Shown: positions 35,307 to 46,980, counted from the stretch's first letter. The stretch is 64,000 nucleotides of DNA from Takakia lepidozioides (GCA_030704615.1 CM060731.1:7132001-7196000), one strand, 5' to 3'. Notes: a model not told the origin generated them from the letters alone. A program made the numbers and translations.

Positions 35307-36173
35307 GTGCTCTTCCGCGGGAATACACTCCACTTCGAGGCATCCCTGCAAGCCAGGCCAGCCATTGAGCGCGCCATGGTGACATCTGGAGTTGTCATGT
35401 TAGACAACCATGATGGCATTGTCTGTTTGAGTGGATCGGCAGGCAAGAAGTACCGGCCACTGCGGGTCTTGTTGGACTCGGGAGCTCAGCCATTGATGCT
35501 GGGCAGAGCTGCTATTGCAGGCTTGGGCCTCACGGAGGCGGATACGGAGTCGTGCCCTTTCCAGATACAGACATCTCTGGGAGGATCAGAGCAGGCTCGG
35601 GGCATGACACGGCATGAGTTGGCTATCAGACTACAGCCGGATCATCCTACAGATGGCTCAATGATGAGAGCCAAGGCCATTGTGAGAGACGCAGTCTCAT
35701 ACGATGTCCTTGTTGGTGGGGCAGTGTTGTACCCCATGGGCTTCACCCTGGATTTTTGGGAGGAGTCAGCTTCCTATAGGCCTGGATGGCAGTCAGGGGA
35801 GGGTCGGCGTGTGCAGCTCCTTGTGACGTTCATAGGAGGAGTTGCGGTTGCCCAACGAGGCAAGATGCCGACACTGGCAGCATTCACAGCTGCAGTGACT
35901 TGGCCTGGAGAGTTGCTTGAGGGCAACGCTCATTCAGAGGATGTGTCACCTCCGGGAGAGCAATTTGATATGTATGGTATGGCGGAGTTACCTGCCATGG
36001 TTGCTCACACTCCATTGTGGGGCTCGAGTAAGGATTTGCAGCGGGTTGCTGATTGTCGTGTGCAACAAGCCTGGGTAGAGGCTTTTGTACCGTCAGGAGA
36101 GGATGATAGTGCAGGGATTGCACTAGGACCACCTCAGTTGTCACCATTGGACACCACACCGATCGTGTGGTAG
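35307..36173 (+). CDS. Ty3/gypsy element with methyltransferase: aspartic protease region
   Basis: An open frame of 288 codons contains PLRVLLDSGAQPLMLGRAAI, the D-S-G active site of retropepsin-like proteases that mature retroelement polyproteins. It is followed by YDVLVGGAVLYPMGFTLDF, typical of the second half of the domain. The frame runs on into a linker and stops at 36171-36173, four bases before the methyltransferase region. No gag is found directly upstream, where satellite-like sequence begins, so the element is 5' truncated or rearranged. Confidence 0.7.
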   Translation: MLFRGNTLHFEASLQARPAIERAMVTSGVVMLDNHDGIVCLSGSAGKKYRPLRVLLDSGAQPLMLGRAAIAGLGLTEADTESCPFQIQTSLGGSEQARGMTRHELAIRLQPDHPTDGSMMRAKAIVRDAVSYDVLVGGAVLYPMGFTLDFWEESASYRPGWQSGEGRRVQLLVTFIGGVAVAQRGKMPTLAAFTAAVTWPGELLEGNAHSEDVSPPGEQFDMYGMAELPAMVAHTPLWGSSKDLQRVADCRVQQAWVEAFVPSGEDDSAGIALGPPQLSPLDTTPIVW

Positions 36174-36176
36174 TGT

Positions 36177-37162
36177 CCGGATGAAGGCATTTGCCTTCTG
36201 GACTTGTTTGGCAGGATCAGCACCAGATTGGCTGCTGTGTGGGTACAACGTTACTTGTATGTAGAGAGGGATGAGACTGCACGACGCGTCTCACTCCGTC
36301 ATGTTGCTCAGTTGGTGCAGCAGTACCCTGAGTTGTTGCCGATGTCTGCGGTTTGTGGATATCAGCAGGCCTTGCCAGCAGAGGTTTGGAGCGGGTTGGC
36401 TCCATTGATTTGGTAGTGGCAGGTTGGCCTTGCCAAGGGCATTCATCAGCCGGGCATGGCAATGGATTGCGAGACTCGAGGTTGGGTCTGTTTTTGGCAG
36501 ATGGTGCGGGTTTTGCGCCACTTACAGCTTCATGAAGTTGTATCTCCAGCATACATCTTGGAGAATGTACCACTGATGGGCGATTCTCGGGCCAAGGTGA
36601 TGGCCAGTGTGCATCAAGTCCGGTCTAGCAGTGTTGCTGGATGCAGCTGCAGTGGGGTCACGGGCTCATCGTCCACGGTTATGGTGGACTAACTTGATGC
36701 CACCCGCACTGCTCAAGCGTGCATTTAATGGGGTGCAGTGGCCAACATACCTCACAATGGATTGGCATTTTGGACACAGGGAGGCAGTCTCAGCGTGTGA
36801 GACACGATGACCGTTTGCCTTTGGCAATGGTCAACAAGGTGGGTCAACCACGAGCAGCACTACCTACACTGCTCAGCTCCCTAGGATCGTATGCTTTCCG
36901 GGATAGTGGACCTGGCCTCCTGTGGGATGTTCGGCTGCAGCAGTTAGTGGAGCCTAATGCCGACGAGCGAGAGCGGGCTATGGGTTTTTCCACTGGGACC
37001 ACGACGGTGCCTTCTCTTTCTGAGGCATCACGTCGTCAGGTGTTGGGGCAAGCGATGAATCTCAATTGCTTGACCTGGATTATCAGCTTGGCTATGACTG
37101 AGCAACGTAGAGTGCGGAGTGCACTTCCCTTGACGGTCTCTCTGCCTACCAAGACGGTATAG
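36177..37162 (+). pseudogene. C5-cytosine DNA methyltransferase domain inside the gypsy polyprotein
   Basis: Read across several frame changes, this shows the C5-methyltransferase motifs in order. Motif I is ICLLDLFGRISTRLAAV, in which two expected glycines are arginine. Motif IV is IDLVVAGWPCQGHSSAGHG with the catalytic Pro-Cys-Gln (about 36405-36460). Motif VI is SPAYILENVPLMGD (about 36545-36585). Motif VIII is RAHRPRLWWTN (about 36655-36690), and the final part reads RERAMGFSTGTTTVPSLSEA, SRRQVLGQAMNLN (about 36968-37065). A target-recognition stretch of about 250 bases separates VIII from the end. Such enzymes methylate cytosine at C5 in DNA. The position between protease and reverse transcriptase shows it is element-encoded. 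At least four frameshifts and the damaged motif I make this copy inactive. Confidence 0.8.
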
Positions 37163-37399
37163 GCAGTGAGTGGGGGCAATCCGGTGAGGACCATGCGGTG
37201 TAGACATCCATGGCACACGTGGGAGGTGCTCGAGGTTCAGAGGGAGTTGGCAGCCAAGGCGGCTGTGATGGATGAGGTTGGGGATTCTTCTCGGGTTGAG
37301 GAGGTCCTCAAGGATGAGATGATGGGGCAGGATGAGGCCTTGTCATTGACTGAGCAGGTAGGGAGTACTACTCAAGAGGTTGCGGCATAGCAACAACGG

Positions 37400-38931
37400 G
37401 ACGCGTCCTCTACCTCTAAGTCTGCTGGAATTAAGTTTGCAGTTACAGAGGACAATTGGGAGCCTGACATTGGACCCATTGTCACTGGAGGAGAGAGACG
37501 ACGTATACGGCGGTTCCTGAGGGCTTACAGGAATTGTTTTGCTTTCAATTTGAAGGATTTGGGAGCACTGAAGGGTCAGGAGTTTCGTATTGAGTTGGCC
37601 ACAGACACGCTAATCTTTCGGAGACCCTATAGATATAGTGACATGGAGAGGTCTTTGATTCAGATGAGGACTCAAGATCTCTGGGAGGCTGGTTTGGTGG
37701 AGCTCTCTGGTGGAGAGTATGCTTCAGCCACGCTGATGCCAACCAAGAAAGATGTCTATGGAAATTGGACGGAGAGACGTATGTGCGGTGACTACCGGCC
37801 TGTAAATCGTCAGACCAAGTCCGATAAGTATGCCATGCCCACACCTGAGAAGATCTTTGATGCTATTGGGCATGTCAAGGTCTTTAGCACTTTGGACTTA
37901 CGGTCCGGATATCACCAGTTGCCGATCAAGGAGGCGGACAAGCAGAAGACGGCATTCTGGGGGATCAATAAGCACGGGAAGGATTGCCTATATCAGTGGC
38001 GGTTCTTACCATTCGGGCTTAAGAACGCTCCTGCAGAGTTCCAGAGAGTCATGGACAGGATTCTAGCAGGGGTAAACTTTGCTCGGTGCTACATAGATGA
38101 CATCATCATCTTTAGTGCTACGGTGGAGGAGCACGAGAGACACCTTCAGGTGATGCTTGAGAGCTTGAGAGTGCACGGATTGAAATTACATCCAGGGAAG
38201 TGCAAGTTCTTCCACAACCAGATTGAGTATCTAGGCCACATGATATATCCTGGAGGATTGGAGGTGAGGCAGACTAAGGTAGAGGCCATCGCACAGATTC
38301 CACGCCCCACGGATGTGAGCCGAGTTCGAGCTTTCATGGGTTTGGCAAACTACTATAGACGGTTTGTCAAGGGATTTAGTGCTATTGCAAAGGCTCTAAC
38401 CAAGCTGACCAAGGTAGACCAGGAGTGGCAGTGGGAAGATAAGCAAGAGCGAGCTTTTCAGGAGCTCAAGGCGAGGTTGACCTCGGCGCCCATCTTGAGA
38501 CGATCTATCAGAGGGCGTCCCTTTCAGCTGCATACTGATTGGAGCATGCTGGGGCTTGAAGCGGTGCTCACACAGGTGGATGATGAGGGAAGAGAGTTCG
38601 TAGTGGCTTATGCTAGCCGCTCGAACAACGATGCAGAGTCTAAGTATAGCTCATATGAGGGAGAGTGCTTAGCTGCAGTGTGGGCCGTGGCACACTCAGG
38701 TGCTATCTATACGGCAATCTCTTCACCCTTGTCACGGATCACCAGCCACTCAAGTGGTTGATGGAGTCAGACAAGCTTACGGGGAAGCTTGCACGGTGGG
38801 CACTTATACCCCAGGAATATGACTTTCAGGTTGTGCATCGACTGGGTTTGGTCAATCCAGTTGCAACACGTGGCGCGTTGCAGTTTTTACACGTGGTCCC
38901 TCAACAGATTGACATGTGTCATGATGGGTGA
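37400..38931 (+). CDS. Ty3/gypsy reverse transcriptase and RNase H
   Basis: A 403-codon frame (37550-38761) holds the reverse transcriptase: YASATLMPTKKDVYGNWTER, MCGDYRPVNRQT, FSTLDLRSGYHQLPI, FGLKNAPAEFQRVMDRIL and the catalytic YIDDIIIF (about 38089-38112). It goes on through the connection segment (GLANYYRRFVKGFS) into RNase H (PFQLHTDWSMLGLEAVL, YSSYEGECLAAVWAV). A frame change near 38700 moves the RNase H end to FTLVTDHQPLKWLMESDKL, and coding similarity stops near 38930. The upstream bases 37430-37545 are in frame and belong to the same domain. Otherwise this is the best kept part of the element. Confidence 0.9.
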
Positions 38932-39748
38932 ATTTTTGGGTGTATTGCTATTTTTTTACATATTTGTATTTCCACCACGTGGTGTAGTACCATTGGAGAG
39001 TGAAAATAGATGTAATATTATTATGACTATGATAGAAGTCATATACATGTCTATTACAACAATGAAATATCATATATAATACAAACAGAACAAGGCAGCA
39101 AGACATAACTGCGCCAAGCTGAGCAAACCCAAGAGATTGTACACCATTTCTATTTATTAATCTATTTATCATTTTTGTCACGATCTAAAAATACATAAAA
39201 TAGTCACATGTTCTCATGTGAATTATATTGTCTAACTATAACACTTTGACAAGTGTTCAACCGAATCTTCTAACTACTCATGTATTCCATCAATCTGCAA
39301 CCCATCAAAAACTAAGGCTTGCATGGCTTTAAGAATCACTACAACAAGGACATCTGTTTGTTTTCCAAGTTCTTGCATAAGATGCACCAACCAACATTGC
39401 ATTGTGAGACACTCACTCACTATACTCCAAAGCGTCCAAGGAAGGTCACTGGGCAACCTGCCAAGGTGGAAACAATTAAGAGAATTATCTAATACCATAT
39501 ATGAAAAACCAATGCCAGTGTTGTTTATTGTAACTTCTATCCCATGGACTCATAAACAAACCAAAGCAAACAGGTTGGTGTGTGTTGGCGAAGTCAGATA
39601 CTTCACAAAAAAACGTGCACTAAAAATGAGAGCCAGGAGGATAGGAAGCTCACTCACATTTATACAAAGACGTCTTGCCCACTGCCCAACACCCTGCGTC
39701 ACCCACACTCTATCTCTACTCCTTTAGCTATCCATGCCTCTGCACAAA

Positions 39749-40030
39749 TCAAGCATTCATCCTTGCCTTGCTACTAGCAGCTAACAATGACAGCCTAGAA
39801 TTGTCAAAGCAAATTGTAGTAGGGAAAACAGGGTGAAATATGTTGAAGAAGGTACCTTCACCCCTTTCCCCATCATTTGCTTTTAGGTCTCCAAAGCCCC
39901 ATCCCACGCTCCTGCTCTGCACACCCTGCAAGCATCGCATTCCACGACACCACATCTCATTCAGCCATACTCCCTTGGCATCCTCAATCCTCCCACATTT
40001 TGCATACATGGCCACCAGAGCAATGTTCAA
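39749..40030 (-). pseudogene. PPR-protein fragment
   Basis: The minus strand reads IALVAMYAKCGRIEDAKGVW, matching the L/S-type pentatricopeptide repeat phrase of plant organelle RNA-editing factors (LV.MYAKCG...DA..VF). It then becomes unlike the family. One repeat only; a captured or degraded piece. Confidence 0.6.
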
Positions 40031-41539
40031 GATGACATCTTATTGCCATTTGTGCTGAAGTCCAAAGGTTAACTGCAGGTAGACCCCAGCAGCAAAGCAT
40101 GGAGCATCCATTTCCCAACCATTGACTATTGTAACTTGCAAAGGAGCCCAAAATTGTAAAAATGAACCCCCAAGACTCATCCTAAGTTCCTGTGGCTAAA
40201 TGGCTGGGGACCATAAAAATACCTGAATCAATGGCCTTCAACAGCAGCTACTGTTGCTGGGAAGTAAGGAACGGACTGCAGGCCACGCGGCCTGACTAGA
40301 TGTTTTGCTCACCCTTGCATTCCACCCCTGCTCCAGCCTACCACCAAAATCAAACTCATAGCAATCGGCTTGCAAATACCCAGCCCACATATATTTGGAC
40401 AGAAACTTAAACAACCAGATTCTCATAGACGACCATACTGCACATTAAACCCTTGGCCACAAAACGACACGACACGCCCTCCTCACCAACACTGCCTCAC
40501 CATAGATACAAATCCTCGTATGCAATGCCACCAAGTAATTCACCCCCACACTATTTATTCCTGGCAGCATTCACTCTACCCCTGCTCCTTCAGCTATCCA
40601 TGCCTCTGCACAATCATGCATTCATCCTTGCCTTGCTGCTAGCATCTGACAATGACAACCTAGATTTGTTCTAGGAAACACCCAACTCAGCTTATCACAC
40701 TAGTTCCTATGCTGAATTGCGTCTGCTACTCTCTGCAATCCAACATGCATTCACCTTTTTGCCTCGATTGTCCCACCATTGACTGGGGTCAGAGCTTCGC
40801 CTCGTCTCTATTACCTGTTTCTGGATACTTTCCAAGTGTCACGTTGGCAGTATCATATCAAAGTCACTCCAATCTATCAAAGATCCACTCAAGCTAACTT
40901 GCAGAATTCAACATGAAAATTTAGGGCCGAAAAACAGGGTGTGCAGCTGAGTGGGCAGAGATTGAAACACGGTCTGCTAAGACCAAGCTAACTCTCGAAA
41001 GAACCTTGTAAACATCAGGAAGAATACCAAATCATGGTACTAACAAGAGTAACAACCCACATTTGCAGGATGGACAAACTTCTTCACATCGTACATTAAG
41101 AAAAAACCACACCTTGCGATTGCGATTGTCCCACCATCGTGAAGGATCTTTAAGAAACTCATGCCAGCTCTGCTCCGTGCTGTAAAATCAGGGCCGAGCA
41201 GGTAGAGATTGAAACACGGCCTGCTAAGACGAAGCTGACTCTCCCAAGAACGGCGAGCTCCCAGCCGAAACCTCCTCGCACACATACCCTACCATTTCTA
41301 GGGTTGCTTGCTTCAAATGCGAAGGTTGCTCCAACTGCGGGCCTCCCATGCATGTTTGCCCTCCCTCCCGCTCGCTCACTCTAAGTCCCAGCCCACTCTC
41401 TCTCCCTCCCTCCCTCTCGCTCGCTCTAAGTCCCAGCCCTCTCTCTCTCCCTCCCGCTCACTCTAAGTCCTTTCACGGCTATCGCGATGGGCAACTTTTT
41501 AAAGTTTTTTAACCTTTTTGCAAACCCTATAAGCAACTT

Positions 41540-41758
41540 TTTGATTTTCTTTTTCTTTTTTTCTTTTTTTTAAGGAAACCTAAGGCCCTTGAGGAGGGGG
41601 AAAAATTAACCCCCTTTCATTTATGGGCCATGAGACCTACAGGACGATCAGCCCAGACATACAATCACGAACAATCCCACACACGGGGTAGGGCAGCGGG
41701 TTTGAACCCCGAACCACTAGGGCGACACAATGTGCACTTACCAGCCGATGTGCTTTTT
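41540..41758 (-). mobile_element. tRNA-derived SINE with A-rich tail (different family)
   Basis: On the minus strand the head at 41758 reads ATCGGCTGGTAAGTGC (A-box-like). A B box follows, GGGGTTCAAACCCGC (near 41705), then a body with GGCCCATAAATGAAAGGGGG, and it ends in an A/G-rich tail (about 41540-41575, seen as T/C on the plus strand). Confidence 0.55.
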
Positions 41759-42179
41759 TTAAATCTTTTGCACTTTGATTTTTTTTTGTTTTTTTTTAAT
41801 TCATTCTAGTGGTCAGAGTCTCTGTTTTTTCCAAATATAAATACTCATATATTATATATATAACCAGAAAAGCATACACGTGCAGTCATGTAGTGATTCT
41901 TCCATATGATGATTTGGCAGAATACATTAGAGTGAGAGTCATAAAGTCATATGTCCGTCTAGCAATATGCACACGTCATTCCAGTGTAGCCATGAAGGTG
42001 ACTGATAGTCATATCCGCCATGCCAATATTCGTGGTCAAACATGTTTGACCTGTGTTGCGCAGAGTCCGGAGTCATGCAGTCGCATATACACCTTTTCCC
42101 AGACCGGCGTTATGACTTCAAAGGCATTTACGACTGTAAATGGCAATTCTGCCACAAATCTGTCATGACTGCGCATCCA

Positions 42180-43417
42180 TGGGAGTCATAAAAGCCGCAA
42201 TCTGTTGTAGTGATCGGATCCTGCAACGAGCCAAAAGGTTCAAGTGGGAGGGGATACATCTGCTTCGAGTGTGGGAGGATGGTCGGGTGAGGATCGAGCC
42301 TCACCCAACACAGTGTGCACGGTTAGTGCGGCATGCCCATGAGGAGTTGGGGTATTTTGGAGTGCGACGCACTCATAGTTTACTGCAGGGGCAGTATTGG
42401 TATGCACACAAAGGTGCAACAGTTTGTGGCTAGGTGCATGGTGTGTGACAGGGTGCGTGCTTCATTCAACGCCCCTACACCACAATTGCATCATTTACCC
42501 ATCATGGGATTGGGCTACTGATGGAGTCTTTACTTCACAGGGCCGTTGCCACTGACGATGCGAGATATGTGTTGGTGATGGTGGAGCACTTCTCCAAGTG
42601 GATAGAGTTGGTTCCATTGCCTGACAAGGCTAGTGAGAGGACTGAGTATGCATTCCTGGATCGTGTGCTTAGCCGATTCGGTGTTCCAGCTGAGGTACTC
42701 ACGGACCAAGGGAGAGAGTTCTTAGGGGAGTTTCAGGCTTTGTGTGATAAAGCCTTGAGGGACCACCGTACCACTTCTCGGGATCATCTTGAGGCCGATG
42801 GCTTGGCAGAGAGAGTGGTACAGACGGTGAAGAGGGGTTTGCGCAAGTATGGCTTGCAAAAGGGACACATATGAGATTGGGATCTTCAGGTATCTTGGTT
42901 AGCCATGGGCTACAGGTTTAGCAAGCAAGCATCACTTGCCTCTTTCTCACCATATTTCCTTCTCTTTGGCCGAGAGCCGGACTTGCCTGCATCTATTCGC
43001 ATGGAGGCTGCAGTAGTCTTTAACCTTAATGATCCGGATGTGTGGACACAAGCATGTGCCCGACGGGCAGAGTTGTTCAAGAGAGTCATGCCTATGGCTT
43101 TTGATAATCTTGCTATTGCCCAACACCGAGACATATTGAGGTATGTCACTATACGTGGAGGGGGATATCGGCCAGATGTTTGGCATTTCCACCCTGGGGA
43201 CTATGTGTATCTGCAGCAGACATCGCCTACGACCTTGGATATCACAACAAGACGTATGATTATAAGGGTCAGGGAGGTGTTGCCTTCAGGAGTGTTGATT
43301 CTGGAGGGTCGAGATGGCATGGTATGGAAGGACCATGTGCGCAATTGTGCGCCATATCACCTACCACATGTGGATGATTATGGGGGAGACCAGCCTGCAA
43401 GTAATTCCTTTGGATAG
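42180..43417 (+). pseudogene. Ty3/gypsy integrase (probable 3' part of the methyltransferase element)
   Basis: The zinc-binding HHCC part is visible as RLVRHAHEELGYFGVRRTH then, after a frame change, CMVCDRVRAS. The core follows: MVEHFSKWIELVPLPDKA, VLTDQGREFLGEF (catalytic aspartate) and EADGLAERVVQTVKRGL (catalytic glutamate). A TGA at 42872-42874 and another frame resume with SPYFLLFGREPDLPAS and a C-terminal part, WHFHPGDYVYLQQTSP, VLPSGVLILEGRDGMVWKDH. The first catalytic aspartate region is damaged by a stop near 42519. Strand and style agree with the reverse transcriptase at 37.4-38.9 kb, from which it is separated by the inserted segment. Confidence 0.75.
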
Positions 43418-43631
43418 AATGTTGTTGGGGCCTATATATACCTCTATTTGCTCCATTTTTGAACCTTCAGTGAATGGCGTGGTTTCCTGAGGTGGTTCCA
43501 TTCTGAGGAATGGCTGGTGGACGTAAGGAGGCACTGGCGGACCCTGTGGAGGCTTGCATGGGGCCTTGGAGGCCAAGTTTCATGAGCTCGTGGAGGGCGG
43601 TTTGAGGAGTGTCTACAGGATGCTCTCATGG

Positions 43632-44485
43632 TCATGCAAGTGAGAGAAGAGAGGAAAAAAAAGGGTGTTGGGATGAGAGCGTGCTGGGGATAGGCATTGC
43701 TTTAGTTTCCCTTCCTTGTAGCTTTCCACCATGGGTTACATTTATCAAGCTCCTCATGCGAGTGAAAGCCTCCCTCAAGCTCTCAGTAGGCTTCCTCTGG
43801 AACTCTTGCAAGCTCCTCAACTTCTCTGTCCTCACCCCTTGGTAGTTCCTTCTCAACTCTTCGAAGAACTCCACAACAGGATTGAAGGCAGGCATGACCA
43901 CTAGTGCTGGTGTAGCAGTAGCTTGGGTGGACGTCATAGTTGTTGTACCACTAGTCCCACTACTGCTTGTGGAAGCTGCTGTTGCAGCTGCCGGTGTGGC
44001 TGCTGCCCTTGTGCCTCTAGTGATGGAGACATAGTCGGGTGACCAGTACATCCTCCACTCCTCTCAACATCGTGCCCCCATCTAAACTCATGGTAATCAT
44101 CCATGGGCGGCCCCTCAAGGTGCTGAAATAGCCCCTTCCATGCCATGAAAGGCGTAAACAGTTGTGGATTGTGCATTTGTTGCAAGTCATACCAACTATC
44201 AAACTTTTGGATAAAATCATCCAACTCAATGGTGCCCACCGCCCTAGAGTACCTTCGTGGCCCCTTGGTGGCTCCATACATCTCCTCCATTGTGTCCCAC
44301 AACAATGGCAATGAAACAACTTGCACCACCGGTGTGAGTCCTCCTGATTCACAATCCGAATCAGAACCTTCCGTAGAAGACACAGGAGGTGAAGGTGGCA
44401 TAAACCGCACACCCCGTCTCGTATACCCGCTAATATCGCTAGTGCTCGTACCGGCACTTTCCCCAGCAACTAGTGGCACCTCCAT
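43632..44485 (-). pseudogene. Gypsy-type gag, minus strand
   Basis: From MEVPLVAGESAGTS (44485) through LDDFIQKFDSWYDLQQMHNP and AWKGLFQHLEGPPMDDYHEF there is a frame change near 44000. Then come NPVVEFFEELRRNYQGVRTE and LQEFQRKPTESLREAFTRMR, the retrotransposon gag core (capsid) pattern of a gypsy element. It is opposite in strand to the gypsy pol genes to its left, so it belongs to an inverted segment or another element. A Ser/Thr/Ala-rich spacer lies near 43930-44030. Confidence 0.55.
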
Positions 44486-44637
44486 GTTGACAAACTGACA
44501 CTCAACCGGTCATGAACATGTCCCTAACCCCCTCTCCACAAGGTAACCGGGTAGAGAACATGATGCGGCTTATGGTTTGGAATACTATGTTCCTAACATA
44601 GCCTGCACCTGCACCTGCATCCACCACAGGCACTCCC

Positions 44638-45201
44638 ATGGTTGGCTGGTCATCACCTTCAACCTCACCACAGGAGAAACAAGGATCCACAGCGTGGGGA
44701 GGCAAGCCGTCAGGCCAGGCTTCCTCAGTCATTCACATGGCGGAGACAGTGTCGACGCCGTCCATGACACCTAGTTCTCGCCCGACTGTTACCGAGGCGG
44801 AGGTTACTATGCCATTGGGGAGAGCTACACAGGCAGCACCATTACCTAGTGTTGCCAAGGCTACGACAGCTAGTGTGTTGCTGGGGGCGGCCACATCTGT
44901 GTGTCAGGCTCCATTGTTCTTGGCTACCATAATTGCGACACCGGGGGTAAGACCAGCTGAGGTGTTCAGGCTAGTAGCTACACTCTGTGAGAGTGGGGAG
45001 GTTACTTCATCTTCTGCGGAGATAGTGGGAAGTGTAGTGCCGGAGGGATCCTCGGATGTGAGGGTCAAGACTGCCACGGCGGCGCCATGGCAAGCTGCAG
45101 CTGCCAAGTTGGCGGAGCTGCAAGCTAGGCAACGACGCAATGGAGTGAGCCTTGCGCGTGAGCGCGCGAGCATACGCTCACGCAGGAGTGACGTGGCGTG
45201 A
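44638..45201 (+). CDS. Unrecognised Ala/Thr/Ser-rich open frame, perhaps gag-related
   Basis: A 188-codon frame is rich in Ala, Thr, Ser and Val. It has a possible coiled coil near its end (AAAKLAELQARQRRNGVSLA) followed by an arginine-rich tail. No catalytic motif. It stands back to back with the minus-strand gag; retroelement origin is inference. Confidence 0.25.
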   Translation: MVGWSSPSTSPQEKQGSTAWGGKPSGQASSVIHMAETVSTPSMTPSSRPTVTEAEVTMPLGRATQAAPLPSVAKATTASVLLGAATSVCQAPLFLATIIATPGVRPAEVFRLVATLCESGEVTSSSAEIVGSVVPEGSSDVRVKTATAAPWQAAAAKLAELQARQRRNGVSLARERASIRSRRSDVA

Positions 45202-45300
45202 GCGTCATGTCAGCAGGCTGATGTGGCGACAAATGATGACGTGACACTGTGCCGTCATCTGCCACGTCAGCACTAATATGCGTCGCCTATAATCGAGGAT
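45156..45300. repeat. GC-rich hairpin and TGACGTGGC inverted repeat
   Basis: GCGTGAGCG (45156-45164) faces CGCTCACGC (45175-45183) as a perfect 9-bp stem. Just downstream TGACGTGGC (45189-45197) faces GCCACGTCA about 70 bases on. ACGTGGC/GCCACGT boxes are typical bZIP-binding cores in plants, but a role here is speculation. From there to 45780 no gene is seen. Confidence 0.6.
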
Positions 45301-45780
45301 GGTCCTATGACCGTGGGATTAATGCAGGGAATCCTTGGCTGAATACAATCAAGACTACCATGTGGCCTCCAATTGTAGCATCCAATATTGTGCAATTACA
45401 AATGTTTCTTTCACTTTGACAATTACGAGGACGAGAAAATATCCTCACAAAGTGTGTGCCATAGAGGCTGCCACGAGAAGACCAGAGTCCCTCCCCAAAT
45501 AACAATGAGAGTTAGGATCATCTTCAAAAGATGATTGCAGTGCATAGCGACAGGAAGACATGTAGACTTCGAACGGTGCAATGATGCATGTGCTTATAAA
45601 AGTTGCCACTCAGAGCTCACTCAGTATAGTTGGAAGCATAATGGAGGGATAAGGGACGCCATATCATTGCACCGCCGACGATGTTGCAAACAAATTGATT
45701 TGAATTGAATTTCCATGACAATGTTGCAAATTGCACATTTCATAGCATGGTCGTCCACATACCGCATTGCATAGTTGAAG

Positions 45781-46980
45781 CTACCTATGTGTTGTATCCC
45801 GCTGCAATAGAGTATCGACCTTGTTGAAACTCAGAGTGGCCTGGTGAACGAAGTTGTCACGTTTGGGATCGCAAACCATCCTCTTCAAAAATATGAAATA
45901 CAAATGTTTGCAGGGTAAGAATTTACCTCTCTTGCCCAAACTGGTTGATAGCATATTCACAAAATCAGGACATGTGCAATTGGGGAAATTGGAAACCGTG
46001 ATATCATAGGCCCTGTCATGAACAGCAGATGTCAAAGTGATCATTGTGTACACCCGACCATATCCGGGATCGGGCACTTCCGTGGTGCTTGCAACACGAG
46101 CTTGGAGCATTCTTGCGGACTCCACTTTGCCAAAGTGTTCAGCGGTTGGAGGAAAACGCCGAACGAACTTTCCATCTCGTTTGGTTGGCCACAAGTGAGG
46201 ATTTGCCGGAGGTACCCGAGAGGACGCAGAAGTAGTAGCACATGCATGCAGTTGGGGTTGTCTCGCAAGGGAAAAGCTTGCCTCCTCCAGCATTGCGATC
46301 TCCTGACTTGTGAGATGTGTTCCCACCTTGACGGGCCAAACGGTTGGAAGAGCTGGCTTCATCACCACGGAAGGACGCACAATTCCATGCACACATCTAC
46401 CACAATCATCTGCGCAGAACCATAACTTGTGGTTCTTGGCTTCTGGTTGACCGTATGGACGCATCAAACCTGTGAAAGTTGGAACAGGAGTCCGGGCACC
46501 ACCTCTGGATATAGATGAAGTGCACTTCTCGAAATTAGTTGCCCTGATCGCTGTACATTTCACACGAGACCCTGCACTTGTGCGTTCTATGTGCCAAACG
46601 TGGTCCGGGCATGCGGACTCAAGCACATCAAGGGGGTTGTTTATCTCCTGCACCATTTCAGTGGCACTATTTGATGCTGGAGCATGCCGTCGTGTTGGAG
46701 GTTCCTCTAGAATGGAGGTTTCGGACATGGATTTGTCATGCAGGGGAACACGAGGCTTCGAGAAGTTATCACGGTCTGCCCTGTGCGAATCGGAATCCGA
46801 ACCAGGTAGAGTGTTCAATTTCCTCTTACATGAGCCGAATCTCTCCTCCCCTTCAAGATGTGGAACTCTTGCATTTGACATTGCATACCATTTCATGGAG
46901 GAGAATGGTTGCTTCATTCTTGTCACGCCAACTGATCTCCGGATGGCGATACGTAGGCACACGAATTAGAAGAAAGGGAT
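45781..46980 (-). pseudogene. SWIM zinc-finger C-terminal part of a MULE-type transposase-like protein
   Basis: A 393-codon frame on the minus strand contains VPHLEGEERFGSCKRKL, KPALPTVWPVKVGTHLTSQE, RDGKFVRRFPP and GYGRVYTMITL. It contains SNFPNCTCPDFVNMLSTSLG with LPCKHLYFIFLKRM, which gives the CxC...CxH zinc ligands of a SWIM domain. In relatives this part follows the N-terminal region that here lies on the plus strand at 25.2-27.6 kb, so the two look like halves of one gene type separated by rearrangement. The frame itself has no internal stop. The start is arbitrary, as the upstream part is missing. Confidence 0.6.

Larger units (their letters stand above)
38932..42179. other. ~3.2-kb segment interrupting the gypsy element
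   Basis: Coding similarity to gypsy stops after RNase H near 38930 and resumes in the integrase at about 42180. The segment between contains a PPR fragment, a SINE and short direct repeats. An 87-base phrase with CTATCCATGCCTCTGCAC is at 39712-39798 and again at 40578-40665. A 60-base phrase with GATTGAAACACGG is at 40945-41005 and again at 41190-41250. No terminal repeats of an inserted element were recognised. Confidence 0.55.
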
